Below, in pieces: positions 1 through 6,895 of a stretch of 11,064 nt of DNA. This DNA is from Flavobacteriaceae bacterium (GTDB lineage: Bacteria > Bacteroidota > Bacteroidia > Flavobacteriales > Flavobacteriaceae): positions 1 to 11,064 of the forward strand of contig JALRKI010000087.1 in NCBI GenBank assembly GCA_023254815.1. Reading direction: 5' to 3'. The notes beneath the pieces are model-generated. The model did no database searches. It had not been told where the DNA came from and saw only the letters and a program-made list of their open reading frames with translations. The number at the start of each line of letters is the position of its first letter. Position 1 is the stretch's first letter. The position numbers and the translations under genes are program-made.

Positions 1-492
1 CAGGGGCTGGAGTTCTTATGTCCTAAAAATTGCTATAGAATTGTTTTTAGAGTAATCCTTACTTTAGGAATAAGGTCAAATGAATATTTGTAAATTATTG
101 ATTTGTAAATATTTAATATCTAACAATTTCAAGATTTCGAGATGACATCAATTTAAAGTAACAATTTAATATAGGACACTTTTAAATCCAATTCTGTTGT
201 CTTCTATTCTTTTCGAATTAAAAGAACACATTTCGTCAGTTATCTCAAAAGACATCATGGTAGATTTTGGTATTCAAACTGGGTTAGGACAGGATATTCG
301 TAGATACATAGGAACCAATGCTGGCTGTGATTTAAACAGAATTGAAATATGGAATAGTTCCGCATATCTTTTGGATATTTCGTCTAACAATTTAATGGTA
401 ACTATAAGCCATGCCGGCGCAGACTATGCCGCTAAGTTTTCCATTCTTGACGACAATCTGCTGCCAAATTCAATTAGACTTTTTATGCTAAT
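1..492. other. Gene-poor left edge with an orphan open frame
   Basis: No gene can be supported here. Bases 61-180 are very AT-rich and carry the 10-mer ATTTGTAAAT twice (86-95 and 101-110). From 170 a plus-strand frame is open, with a possible TTG start at 197. Its codons look protein-like, but it has no good start codon, no recognisable domain and no stop before the hairpin terminator at 493-525. It runs through that terminator into sequence antisense to the lipoprotein gene and stops only at 667. A functional gene would not normally do this, so I read it as either chance or a decayed gene whose end is lost. Bases 1-93 could also hold the tail of an upstream gene in frame 1 or 2, but the frame cannot be chosen. 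Confidence 0.3.
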
Positions 493-525
493 AAAAAAAG
501 CCCATCGTCAGATGGGCTTTTTTTT
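493..525. terminator. Bidirectional rho-independent terminator
   Basis: The stem GCCCATC (500-506) pairs perfectly with GATGGGC (511-517) around the tetraloop GTCA. It is flanked by seven A (493-499) and eight T (518-525), so it gives a U-tract on either strand and can extend to about 14 bp. It lies 18 nt past the stop of the minus-strand lipoprotein gene (544) and is its obvious terminator. It would also stop any plus-strand transcript arriving from 1-492. Confidence 0.9.
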
Positions 526-543
526 GTTGAATCAATTTGAAAT

Positions 544-1905
544 TTATAATACCAAGCTGTCAAGCAGTTCAATAAGGGCAGGGTTCGAAGGTCTAGGGGC
601 ATCGGCGCTTACAATTTTTCCATTTGGATCAACCAAGATGAATCGGGGAATACCATCAATGGCATAATCAGTAATGATACTCGATTTCCAATCGCCATCG
701 GCATAAAGCTGAATGCCACCTAAATCTTTTTCTTTAATAAAGGTTTTCCACTTTTCAAAATCGTCTTGACGGTCTATTGAAACGCTTACAAATTGCACGT
801 TAGCATCGTGGTATTTTTCCTCTACTTCTTTCAAATAGGGAATTTCTCTGATACAGGGGCCGCACCAAGTTGCCCAAATGTCAAAGTAAACGTACTTGCC
901 GCCCAAATCGTCCATGGTGGTTTTGCCACCAGCATAGTTGATATAGTCGAATTTTGGAGCCGGTTGACCTTTGAATAATTTGCTAATGCGGTTATACTTT
1001 TCAGTCAGTTCGGCTTTGTCTTCTTCATTGGTTGAGATTTCCATTACTGCCGAATAGATTTCTTGAACCCCCTCATAGGAAGGAGACAAATAACCTCCTA
1101 AGGCCTTGGCCAATCCATTGCGAATGTTTTGGCTTTTCAATCCTTTGATGCGCGCAATGACTGCCGAGAGCGTTTCAGGATGATTCATCAAAGTGTTATA
1201 GTCCATCATCTCAGAGGCCACAAGACTCTTGTAACTTGAAAAAGTCATATAATCGGCCTCGTTGTCAAAGTCTACCTCTTTCAAAGGCGCTGTGACAAAA
1301 TCTTGGGCTTTGAAGTCTGGATCGGCGGCATAGTAGGCATGCGATGATTCATAATATTTGAGCATGCCCAAATATTCGTAGTTTAAATTCTTAGTTTCTA
1401 TCTCAACAAATTCAGGGTCGGTGTCTTTTAAACTCTCGAGTAGAACGGTACAGGCTGCTTTGATTTCTTGATTTTTTAAAACATATGCCTTCTCATCCAA
1501 CAAATAGAGAGATTTGTAATCGCCAGTCAATTGTTCTTTTTCCAAATATTTTTTAGCCAGATAGTTGTTCGCAACAGCTCCGGTGCCTGAGTAAACAAGG
1601 CTTTCGTCGTACTGTGCAGTATCCATCGTTAGGTGAAGACTGTCACCAGGGGTTAAAAAAATTGTGGTCATTTCGGCATGAGAAAAGGAGTAGTAACCCT
1701 GAGTAACTCGCAAGGTGTCGCTGAAAGTTCCGTCCTCTTTAACCTGCAATTCATGTGAAAAGTCATTTCCCAAAACGAAGGCTTTTTCCCCTCTTGGATT
1801 TTGAATAACACCCGAAAACAGCACGTAATCTGTTGTTGTTTCAGAACTACAACCAGAAAGGATAAGCACTGTCACGAGAGATAAAATGGATATATTTTTG
1901 AACAT
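544..1905 (-). CDS. TlpA/ResA-family thiol-disulfide oxidoreductase lipoprotein
   Basis: This is a 453-residue envelope thioredoxin-like protein, probably a periplasm-facing lipoprotein that reduces or isomerises disulfides, or reduces apocytochrome cysteines. Seen: a short hydrophobic signal ending in the lipobox LSGC (Cys19 would be lipidated); an N-terminal beta-rich segment (about 27-115) resembling DUF4369; a poorly conserved, partly helical middle (about 115-305); and a C-terminal AhpC/TSA-Redoxin thioredoxin fold (about 310-453). The fold contains WCGPC (Cys348 and Cys351) and the cis-proline motif GIPRF (Pro420). This long architecture is common in Bacteroidota, usually without an assigned substrate. 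The ATG at 1905 is chosen because it gives the complete lipoprotein signal; no Shine-Dalgarno is present, as is usual in this phylum. The gene appears monocistronic and ends at the strong hairpin at 493-525. The family call is secure; the physiological partner is unknown. Confidence 0.93.
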   Translation of the reverse strand: MFKNISILSLVTVLILSGCSSETTTDYVLFSGVIQNPRGEKAFVLGNDFSHELQVKEDGTFSDTLRVTQGYYSFSHAEMTTIFLTPGDSLHLTMDTAQYDESLVYSGTGAVANNYLAKKYLEKEQLTGDYKSLYLLDEKAYVLKNQEIKAACTVLLESLKDTDPEFVEIETKNLNYEYLGMLKYYESSHAYYAADPDFKAQDFVTAPLKEVDFDNEADYMTFSSYKSLVASEMMDYNTLMNHPETLSAVIARIKGLKSQNIRNGLAKALGGYLSPSYEGVQEIYSAVMEISTNEEDKAELTEKYNRISKLFKGQPAPKFDYINYAGGKTTMDDLGGKYVYFDIWATWCGPCIREIPYLKEVEEKYHDANVQFVSVSIDRQDDFEKWKTFIKEKDLGGIQLYADGDWKSSIITDYAIDGIPRFILVDPNGKIVSADAPRPSNPALIELLDSLVL

Positions 1906-2051
1906 GAGTGAATGTTTTTTTGAATAATTGAAGTGCCAAATTACGATAAAACCTATAATTTTTTAATATTTTTTACCTCCTTGACCTTAACAAATTATTA
2001 TTTAGAAATCATTAAGTTACTTTTTTTTAATCAATGTGATTGTTTACTTTT

Positions 2052-2082
2052 TTGCCTAAATGGAGGCTTTTCATTATTTTCG
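2052..2082 (+). promoter_or_regulatory. Possible Bacteroidota-type promoter for the small membrane protein
   Basis: TTG (2052-2054) lies 20 nt upstream of TATTTTCG (2075-2082), a 7/8 match to the TAnnTTTG -7 motif. The -7 box ends only 6 nt before the chosen ATG at 2089, so the transcript would be almost leaderless. A rival -7 box, TACTTTTT (2045-2052), is also a 7/8 match but lacks a -33 TTG. The choice between them is open. Confidence 0.3.
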
Positions 2083-2088
2083 CATGCG

Positions 2089-2373
2089 ATGACACATTGT
2101 AAAAAAGTCCTTAGTATTTTCTTTTTGGTCTTATTCCTTTTTTCTTTCACTGTTCAGCATTTTTCCCAACTAATAGAAGACAATATTGTTTCTTTTGCCA
2201 TGGAGACTGAAAAGGAACTAGGGCAGGATACAATAGATTATGAGTATCTCTTCTCATTTCAAGGGTTGACAATGAAGTGGCAAGATCCGAAAGGTCAACA
2301 ATCACCGCAAGATCAAACAGACCAGATTTCAGAGGGTTTTCTAAACAACACTTCGCCACCACCGGAAGCCTGA
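2089..2373 (+). CDS. Small single-span membrane or secreted protein, unknown function
   Basis: I do not recognise this 94-residue protein. It begins MTHCKK, followed by one strongly hydrophobic segment (about 7-24) that could be a signal anchor or an uncleaved signal. Residues 25-60 are mildly amphipathic and acidic. The tail is rich in Gln, Asp and Pro and ends in SPPPEA. The frame is open upstream to a GTG at 1933, but that extension would overlap the likely promoter and adds a second hydrophobic stretch, so I start at the ATG at 2089. It sits 76 nt upstream of the SulP transporter on the same strand. An accessory or regulatory role for that transporter is conceivable but is inference from position only. 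A chance ORF is less likely, given the lysines followed by a clean membrane segment and a polar tail. Confidence 0.6.
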   Translation: MTHCKKVLSIFFLVLFLFSFTVQHFSQLIEDNIVSFAMETEKELGQDTIDYEYLFSFQGLTMKWQDPKGQQSPQDQTDQISEGFLNNTSPPPEA

Positions 2374-2377
2374 AATA

Positions 2378-2399
2378 TATTTTTGAGGGAAAATTTCCC
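2378..2399 (+). promoter_or_regulatory. SulP promoter -7 box and adjacent palindrome
   Basis: TATTTTTG (2378-2385) matches TAnnTTTG exactly. No TTG lies at the -33 position; TTC at 2352-2354 is the nearest, 23 nt away. Immediately downstream, at the expected transcription start, is the perfect palindrome GGGAAA-A-TTTCCC (2387-2399). This could be an operator. It has no T-run after it, so it is not a convincing terminator for the small upstream gene. It implies that the transporter can be transcribed independently of that gene. Confidence 0.4.
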
Positions 2400-2449
2400 A
2401 AGTTTCAGAGTTAGAAGTTAATACACAAAAACGTAAAAAATTGAGTACG

Positions 2450-4282
2450 ATGAAGAATTTATTTAAACATTTTAAAGGTGACTTTTTTGGTGGCATCACG
2501 GCAGGTATAGTAGCTTTACCCTTAGCTCTAGCCTTCGGAGTTTCTTCAGGACTGGGACCAGATGCAGGACTGTATGGCGCCATTTTCATTGGTATTTTTG
2601 CCGCAATGTTTGGCGGTACTCCTACCCAAATAAGTGGGCCAACAGCACCTATGACTGCCGTAAGTTTGGTGGTTATTTCAAGTATTATTGCCGCCAATGA
2701 TGGAGATTTGAGTGTAGCCCTACCCGCCATTTTGGGGGTGTTTTTCCTTTCGGGCCTGATCCAAATTGCCCTAGGGGCCATTCAGATTGGCAAGTACATC
2801 CGTTACATTCCATACCCAGTGGTATCAGGGTTCATGACCGCTATTGGAGTCATCATACTGGCTACCCAGCTGCTGCCTGTCTTGGGGTATTATCCAAAGG
2901 AAGACGTTGAGTATGTCAATACCTTTAAAGCCCAATCAGAGGAGGTTCTGCTCGAAAAGATTCTCAAGGATGAAGCAGGTGAGGGCTATTTAGTGCTGGA
3001 AGATTTTACTGAAACCCAACTTAGAGCTCAACAAATTAGCAATGACGAAATATTGAACGAAGCCCAACTATTGGCCGGCGATAAGGCCAAATCAGTATAC
3101 GGTTCTATTACAGCCTTACCACGAGCATTGAATAATATTAATCTTCTCGAGTTGTGCTTGGCGGTATTAACTATCGTCATCATTTATGGCTTTAAGAGAA
3201 TAACTACCGCAGTACCAAGCACATTGGTGGCTCTTTTTATTGTCTCAGTTGGTGCCGTTGCTCTAGGTCTGGACTACAAACCAATACCTCAAATACCTGA
3301 AGGCTTCCCGACACCCCGATGGGAAATTTTCACACAATTTGATCTGGCTAGAATGGCACCTTATTTTATGACAGCAATATCCTTAGCACTATTGGGCTGC
3401 ATTGACTCACTATTGACTTCTGTTGTTGCTGACAATATGACAAAAACTAGGCATAATCCGAACAAAGAATTGGTTGGTCAAGGAATTGGAAACTCTGTTG
3501 CAGCCTTCTTTGGAGGAATCCCTGGAGCAGGTGCAACCATACGGACTGTAGTCAACATCAATGCCGGTGGGAAAACGCGCTTGTCAGGCATTATCGCTGG
3601 ATTGTTGTTGTTGGTCATCCTTCTTTCTCTTGGTCCAGTGGCCTCTCAAATTCCTGCGGCAGTATTGGCAGGAATTTTGGTGACAGTAGGCATTGGGGTC
3701 ATGGACTACAAAGGATTGAAAGCCATTCCAACCATGCAGAAAAGTGAGGTTTTTGTCATGCTTTTGGTTTTGGTATTGTCGGTTTTTTGGGATTTGGTTA
3801 GTGCGGTTGGCTTAGGACTGATTTTAGCCGCCTTGATTTTTATGAAAAAAATTGGTGACGTTACCGCTTCTCAGGCAACCATTGAAACACTCGATCATCC
3901 AAACAATGAATTTTGGGATGACGAAAAATCCTATTTAAAAGCTATTAGGGGGCATGTTTTTGTCAAGCACCTCAACGGCCCTATCTTTTTTGGTTCTACC
4001 TCAGAACTCAAGCAATTGACCAACCAGATACCCATAGAGGCTAAAGAGGTGATCATCCGAATGGATAAGGTGCCCTATATTGACCAAACTGGGCTCTATA
4101 CCTTAGAGGATATTATTTTGGATTTGAATCAAAAGAACATTCAAGTTTCTTTAGTCGGACTAAACCAGCAACCTGCAGTGCTTTTAGAAAAAATCGAAAT
4201 CGTTCCAAACCTGGTGCCAAAAAGTCGAATTTTCAAGAGCTTTGAAGACTGTCTGAATTTTCTTTCTACTGTCAAGGAATGA
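2450..4282 (+). CDS. SulP/SLC26-family anion transporter with STAS domain (putative bicarbonate transporter)
   Basis: This 610-residue inner-membrane protein carries an anion such as bicarbonate or sulfate. Seen: a hydrophobic transporter core (about 11-466) with the SulP motif GPTAPMT (63-69), then the segment DSLLTSVVADNMT (319-331) followed by GQGIGN and GGIPGAGATIRT (355-366), and a C-terminal cytoplasmic STAS domain (about 497-608) with the signature YIDQTG (543-548). Asp319, Thr323 and Gly361-Ala362-Thr363 have the same relative spacing as the Na+-site residues I recall from cyanobacterial BicA (D258, T262, G300-A301-T302), which favours Na+-coupled bicarbonate uptake. Residues about 150-220 form a long, charged, extramembrane insertion relative to classical members. 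The STAS domain has Thr at the position that is a phosphorylatable Ser in SpoIIAA-type proteins. The ATG at 2450 is preferred; an in-frame TTG at 2441 would add three residues. A carbonic anhydrase gene lies nearby beyond the acylase. Sulfate transport remains possible, since a rhodanese is also close. Confidence 0.92.
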   Translation: MKNLFKHFKGDFFGGITAGIVALPLALAFGVSSGLGPDAGLYGAIFIGIFAAMFGGTPTQISGPTAPMTAVSLVVISSIIAANDGDLSVALPAILGVFFLSGLIQIALGAIQIGKYIRYIPYPVVSGFMTAIGVIILATQLLPVLGYYPKEDVEYVNTFKAQSEEVLLEKILKDEAGEGYLVLEDFTETQLRAQQISNDEILNEAQLLAGDKAKSVYGSITALPRALNNINLLELCLAVLTIVIIYGFKRITTAVPSTLVALFIVSVGAVALGLDYKPIPQIPEGFPTPRWEIFTQFDLARMAPYFMTAISLALLGCIDSLLTSVVADNMTKTRHNPNKELVGQGIGNSVAAFFGGIPGAGATIRTVVNINAGGKTRLSGIIAGLLLLVILLSLGPVASQIPAAVLAGILVTVGIGVMDYKGLKAIPTMQKSEVFVMLLVLVLSVFWDLVSAVGLGLILAALIFMKKIGDVTASQATIETLDHPNNEFWDDEKSYLKAIRGHVFVKHLNGPIFFGSTSELKQLTNQIPIEAKEVIIRMDKVPYIDQTGLYTLEDIILDLNQKNIQVSLVGLNQQPAVLLEKIEIVPNLVPKSRIFKSFEDCLNFLSTVKE

Positions 4283-4312
4283 CAAAACGATCTAAAATCC
4301 CGATTCCTTTGA

Positions 4313-6373
4313 TTATTGAGGGTTGTAAATGCGTACCGCTGATTTCAGGACATCTGCCTTGTCGAAAGACATGGTTTTTGTTTTGAAATTGGCGTACAAC
4401 TCCATTTGATCATCATAATGAGGGCTCTCTGGACGTCTGCTGTTGCCGTAAGACAGTACCGACTCAAAGGTGGTCTTTTCAGGTGTGAATCGGACCAGTC
4501 CCACATAAGATTCTCCATGAGTAATTTTTAAACGACCGTTTTTGTATGGCTCGCCGCGCATGGCCGTAACTACATCAGGCAATCCATAAATGGGCAATTC
4601 TTTGTCTCCACGCACCAGTTGTTGAAAATCTCCTAACTGGACGCTTGTTTTACCAAAGTGGGTAATCATGTATACTTTGGTTTTTTGAAGGGCTTCAAAT
4701 AAGACTTCCGATGAAAAAACCTTGTCCGGACCAAGTTGATCGTAAAAAGCTCCCAGTTGATAATACAAAACGGCATAGGACCCGGCCCCGAATGAATCTG
4801 CGTCTGCCTTGCGATCCCACTGCTGTATACTGTTCAAAACATCGGCAACATCGGGATAGTCGTTTGGGTTCATTTCAAATAATGCATTGATATCCATAAA
4901 ATTGTAGTGCAGCGGTGTCGGCAATTGGTGATCGTATTTGATGGCCTTAAACTGCTCATAATTGATGGTATCGTGAGCCTCAAGTAGCGACAACAATCGA
5001 GTGGATCGGTTGTTGTCATAAGTTTCATAATTCATGGTCTTAGAGAATTTTTCGGGACGAGGATTCTCGTTTAAACCGGTTGATTTGAACGGGCTATGAT
5101 TAGCGTTGTAGACAAAACCAGACTTAGGACTAATGACTTGAGGCAAGTCTTCCGTGTTGTAATAAGTGTTCCACAAAGTGGCCATGGTATTTCCCGGAAC
5201 GACTTTGGTCCAATCGTATTTCTCGTTCCTTTTGGGAATTTTGCCATTTGAAATATAGAAAATGGTGTCGTTGCGGTCGGCATAACCAATGTTATATCCT
5301 GGAATAGCATTCATTTTCAAGATCTGGTAAAATTCAGAAAAGGATTGTGCTTTGTTCATGCGCCACCATTGCTCTATAGCATTGATATTCGTTGTACTAG
5401 GTGTCCTTACAGAAAATGTGCCTTTTTTATTTTTTAGCGTCGGACCATAAATGCTAGAATAATATTTTTTCTTTATTGAAATTGGTATTCCGAGCACTTT
5501 GATGTATAGTTTGGCCTTGTGTTTTTCAAGCCGATAGGGTTTGCCATCGATGTAATATGTTTCTTTCTTTTTGGAATCCATTTCCAAAGAATACACATCT
5601 GCTTTATCGGGATAGTTAACGGTATGTGTCCAGCCCAGATATTCGTTGGCTCCAGTGAATAGGCAGGGAGCCCCAGGAAAAGTTGCTCCGATGATGTTGG
5701 TGCCTTCTTCGCTGACCAAATGCGCCTCCAGCCATGACATTGGCCCCTCCAATGGTTGATGGGTGTTGATGGCTAAAAAAGTTTCTTCTGAACCACTGAG
5801 ACTCCGACTGATAGCTATCAAATTGGATCCTTTCGTATCATTCTCTATTTGGGTTGAATAAACGGGCAGTTCTTCCTTAACGATGGAACTCACTAATTGG
5901 TCTGCTCCATTGGATATAAATAGTTGTAGCTGAGTGTAAGCCAATAATTCTTTTGGATCAAGAGGAAATAGTTCCTTGAGGATGACCTCCTTTGGGTGAT
6001 GCTTTGCATAGGCGTTCATGCCAAGGCAATAGCCTTCCAATAATTTTACAAATTCTGGACTAAGTGTGTTGTATAAACGATGAACGGTATTTTTAGCGTC
6101 AATGAATTGGGTTAGAAAATCCGCCGATGCCCCCTTTAGCCCTATCTTTTTGCTCAAGAGAGCATTTCCAGCCAAATAAGCGGTCTGAATGGTTTGAAAA
6201 TCATCCTCTGCTTGAGCCCATGCTAACCCGTAGGCTACCTCTGCGTCGGTTGCAGCATAGATGTGCGGAACACCATAGGTGTCGCGTATTATTTCAATTT
6301 GACTGGGATTGATTTGCCCAAATGTAAAAACATATGGTACCCAAAAAAATGCGAATAAAAGTCTTGTTTTCAA
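4313..6373 (-). CDS. Secreted penicillin/AHL acylase-family Ntn-hydrolase (peptidase S45)
   Basis: This 686-residue precursor of a heterodimeric amidase probably acts in the periplasm or outside the cell. Seen: a signal peptide ending near FTFGQ (about 1-20); the alpha-chain opening IEIIRDTYGVPHIYA (26-40) with AWAQAEDDF (51-59); and the self-cleavage site KG|SN, with Ser183 as the new N-terminal nucleophile of the beta chain. Numbering the beta chain from Ser183, His205 falls at beta-23 and Val252 at beta-70. These are the identities described for the AHL acylase PvdQ, whereas E. coli penicillin G acylase has Gln at beta-23. GATFPGAP (229-236) and GANEYLGWTHT (241-251) are further family blocks, and NAN (424-426) probably holds the catalytic Asn. 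The protein is near the short end for this family but shows no obvious truncation. It stands alone, convergent with SulP (30 nt between stops). The substrate (AHL, lipopeptide, beta-lactam or other N-acyl amide) cannot be read from sequence. Confidence 0.92.
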   Translation of the reverse strand: MKTRLLFAFFWVPYVFTFGQINPSQIEIIRDTYGVPHIYAATDAEVAYGLAWAQAEDDFQTIQTAYLAGNALLSKKIGLKGASADFLTQFIDAKNTVHRLYNTLSPEFVKLLEGYCLGMNAYAKHHPKEVILKELFPLDPKELLAYTQLQLFISNGADQLVSSIVKEELPVYSTQIENDTKGSNLIAISRSLSGSEETFLAINTHQPLEGPMSWLEAHLVSEEGTNIIGATFPGAPCLFTGANEYLGWTHTVNYPDKADVYSLEMDSKKKETYYIDGKPYRLEKHKAKLYIKVLGIPISIKKKYYSSIYGPTLKNKKGTFSVRTPSTTNINAIEQWWRMNKAQSFSEFYQILKMNAIPGYNIGYADRNDTIFYISNGKIPKRNEKYDWTKVVPGNTMATLWNTYYNTEDLPQVISPKSGFVYNANHSPFKSTGLNENPRPEKFSKTMNYETYDNNRSTRLLSLLEAHDTINYEQFKAIKYDHQLPTPLHYNFMDINALFEMNPNDYPDVADVLNSIQQWDRKADADSFGAGSYAVLYYQLGAFYDQLGPDKVFSSEVLFEALQKTKVYMITHFGKTSVQLGDFQQLVRGDKELPIYGLPDVVTAMRGEPYKNGRLKITHGESYVGLVRFTPEKTTFESVLSYGNSRRPESPHYDDQMELYANFKTKTMSFDKADVLKSAVRIYNPQ

Positions 6374-6384
6374 GCGTAAAAGTT

Positions 6385-6426
6385 TTATTCAAAAGTATGG
6401 TATATTTTAAATATTCGTTTGAATAA
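6385..6426 (-). promoter_or_regulatory. Acylase promoter -7 box with flanking inverted repeat
   Basis: On the minus strand TACTTTTG (6397-6390) matches TAnnTTTG exactly. It would start a transcript with a leader of roughly 10 nt before the acylase ATG at 6373. No TTG is seen at the -33 spacing. The perfect 9-bp inverted repeat TTATTCAAA (6385-6393) / TTTGAATAA (6418-6426) overlaps the box, with arm centres about 33 bp apart, or three helical turns. A dimeric regulator could bind it. The functional call is inference. Confidence 0.4.
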
Positions 6427-6569
6427 GAGGCGCAGGAACTTTTTTTTCATCCAAAAAATACGCATTTGGTCGGTATCGGTAGTAATTTGCATTATTTATA
6501 ATCTATTCTTGAAAAACTTAGCTTGGGTTGAGGAGTTATATTAATTTTACTGCATAATTATGACGCCAA

Positions 6570-6890
6570 ATGAATGCCTTTTTTAAATTATTGTTTGGAC
6601 AAGGACCTAAAACCGACTTTCGCCATTTGGTGGACTCTGGCGCTGTTATTATTGACGTAAGGTGCAGTGCAGAATTTGAAGCAGGTCATGTCAGAGGTGC
6701 GAAAAACATTCCACTCAACGACTTGAACGCAGGGGTGAAACAATTCAAAAAAAATCAACCTATCATTGTTTGTTGCGCTTCAGGAATACGCAGTGCCTCG
6801 GGTAAATCCATGCTGAAATCCAGTGGCTTTTCGGCGGTTTATAATGGAGGAGGTTGGAAAAGCCTGGAATCAAAGCTATTAAAAAAGTAG
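6570..6890 (+). CDS. Single-domain rhodanese-like sulfurtransferase
   Basis: This 106-residue cytoplasmic protein is one rhodanese domain, about the size of GlpE/PspE. Rhodaneses move sulfane sulfur through a cysteine persulfide. Seen: IIDVRCSAEFEAGHV (27-41), the family's conserved first block; AKNIPL (44-49); and the active-site loop CASGIRS (69-75), in which Cys69 is the catalytic residue and Arg74 helps bind the anion. A second cysteine, Cys68, lies directly before it. The GGGW motif (93-96) is the usual C-terminal block. The ATG at 6570 is the natural start. The gene is the first of a two-gene unit, with only 5 nt separating its stop from the carbonic anhydrase ATG. A weak promoter-like pair (TTG 6523-6525, TAATTTTA 6542-6549, 16-nt spacing) precedes it. 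Its acceptor and its link to carbonic anhydrase are unknown. Confidence 0.92.
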   Translation: MNAFFKLLFGQGPKTDFRHLVDSGAVIIDVRCSAEFEAGHVRGAKNIPLNDLNAGVKQFKKNQPIIVCCASGIRSASGKSMLKSSGFSAVYNGGGWKSLESKLLKK

Positions 6891-6895
6891 AACCT

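Noticed and set aside
86..110. Direct repeat of ATTTGTAAAT, considered as an iteron or a repeat array
   Set aside because: There are only two copies in an AT-rich, low-complexity stretch, with no nearby replication or recombination gene.
197..667. 156-codon plus-strand frame with TTG start
   Set aside because: It passes through the terminator hairpin and into antisense of the lipoprotein gene, with no recognisable domain. Recorded only as a possible remnant.
1933..2088. GTG-initiated N-terminal extension of the small membrane protein
   Set aside because: It would overlap the probable promoter and add a second hydrophobic stretch; the ATG at 2089 gives a sensible membrane-anchored protein.
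2147..2781. Two minus-strand frames opposite the small gene and the start of SulP
   Set aside because: Their translations are low-complexity or proline/lysine-rich shadows, and the plus-strand SulP coding sequence is certain.
4283..4312. Shared terminator between the convergent SulP and acylase genes
   Set aside because: Only 30 nt are available, with no stem longer than 4 bp and no U-tract.
5071..5310. 79-codon minus-strand frame inside the acylase gene
   Set aside because: It is an alternative frame within a gene whose protein motifs are continuous across this stretch.
6854..6895. 14-codon extension of the carbonic anhydrase from a TTG
   Set aside because: It lies within the rhodanese gene, and the ATG at 6896 gives register and length matching E. 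coli Can.
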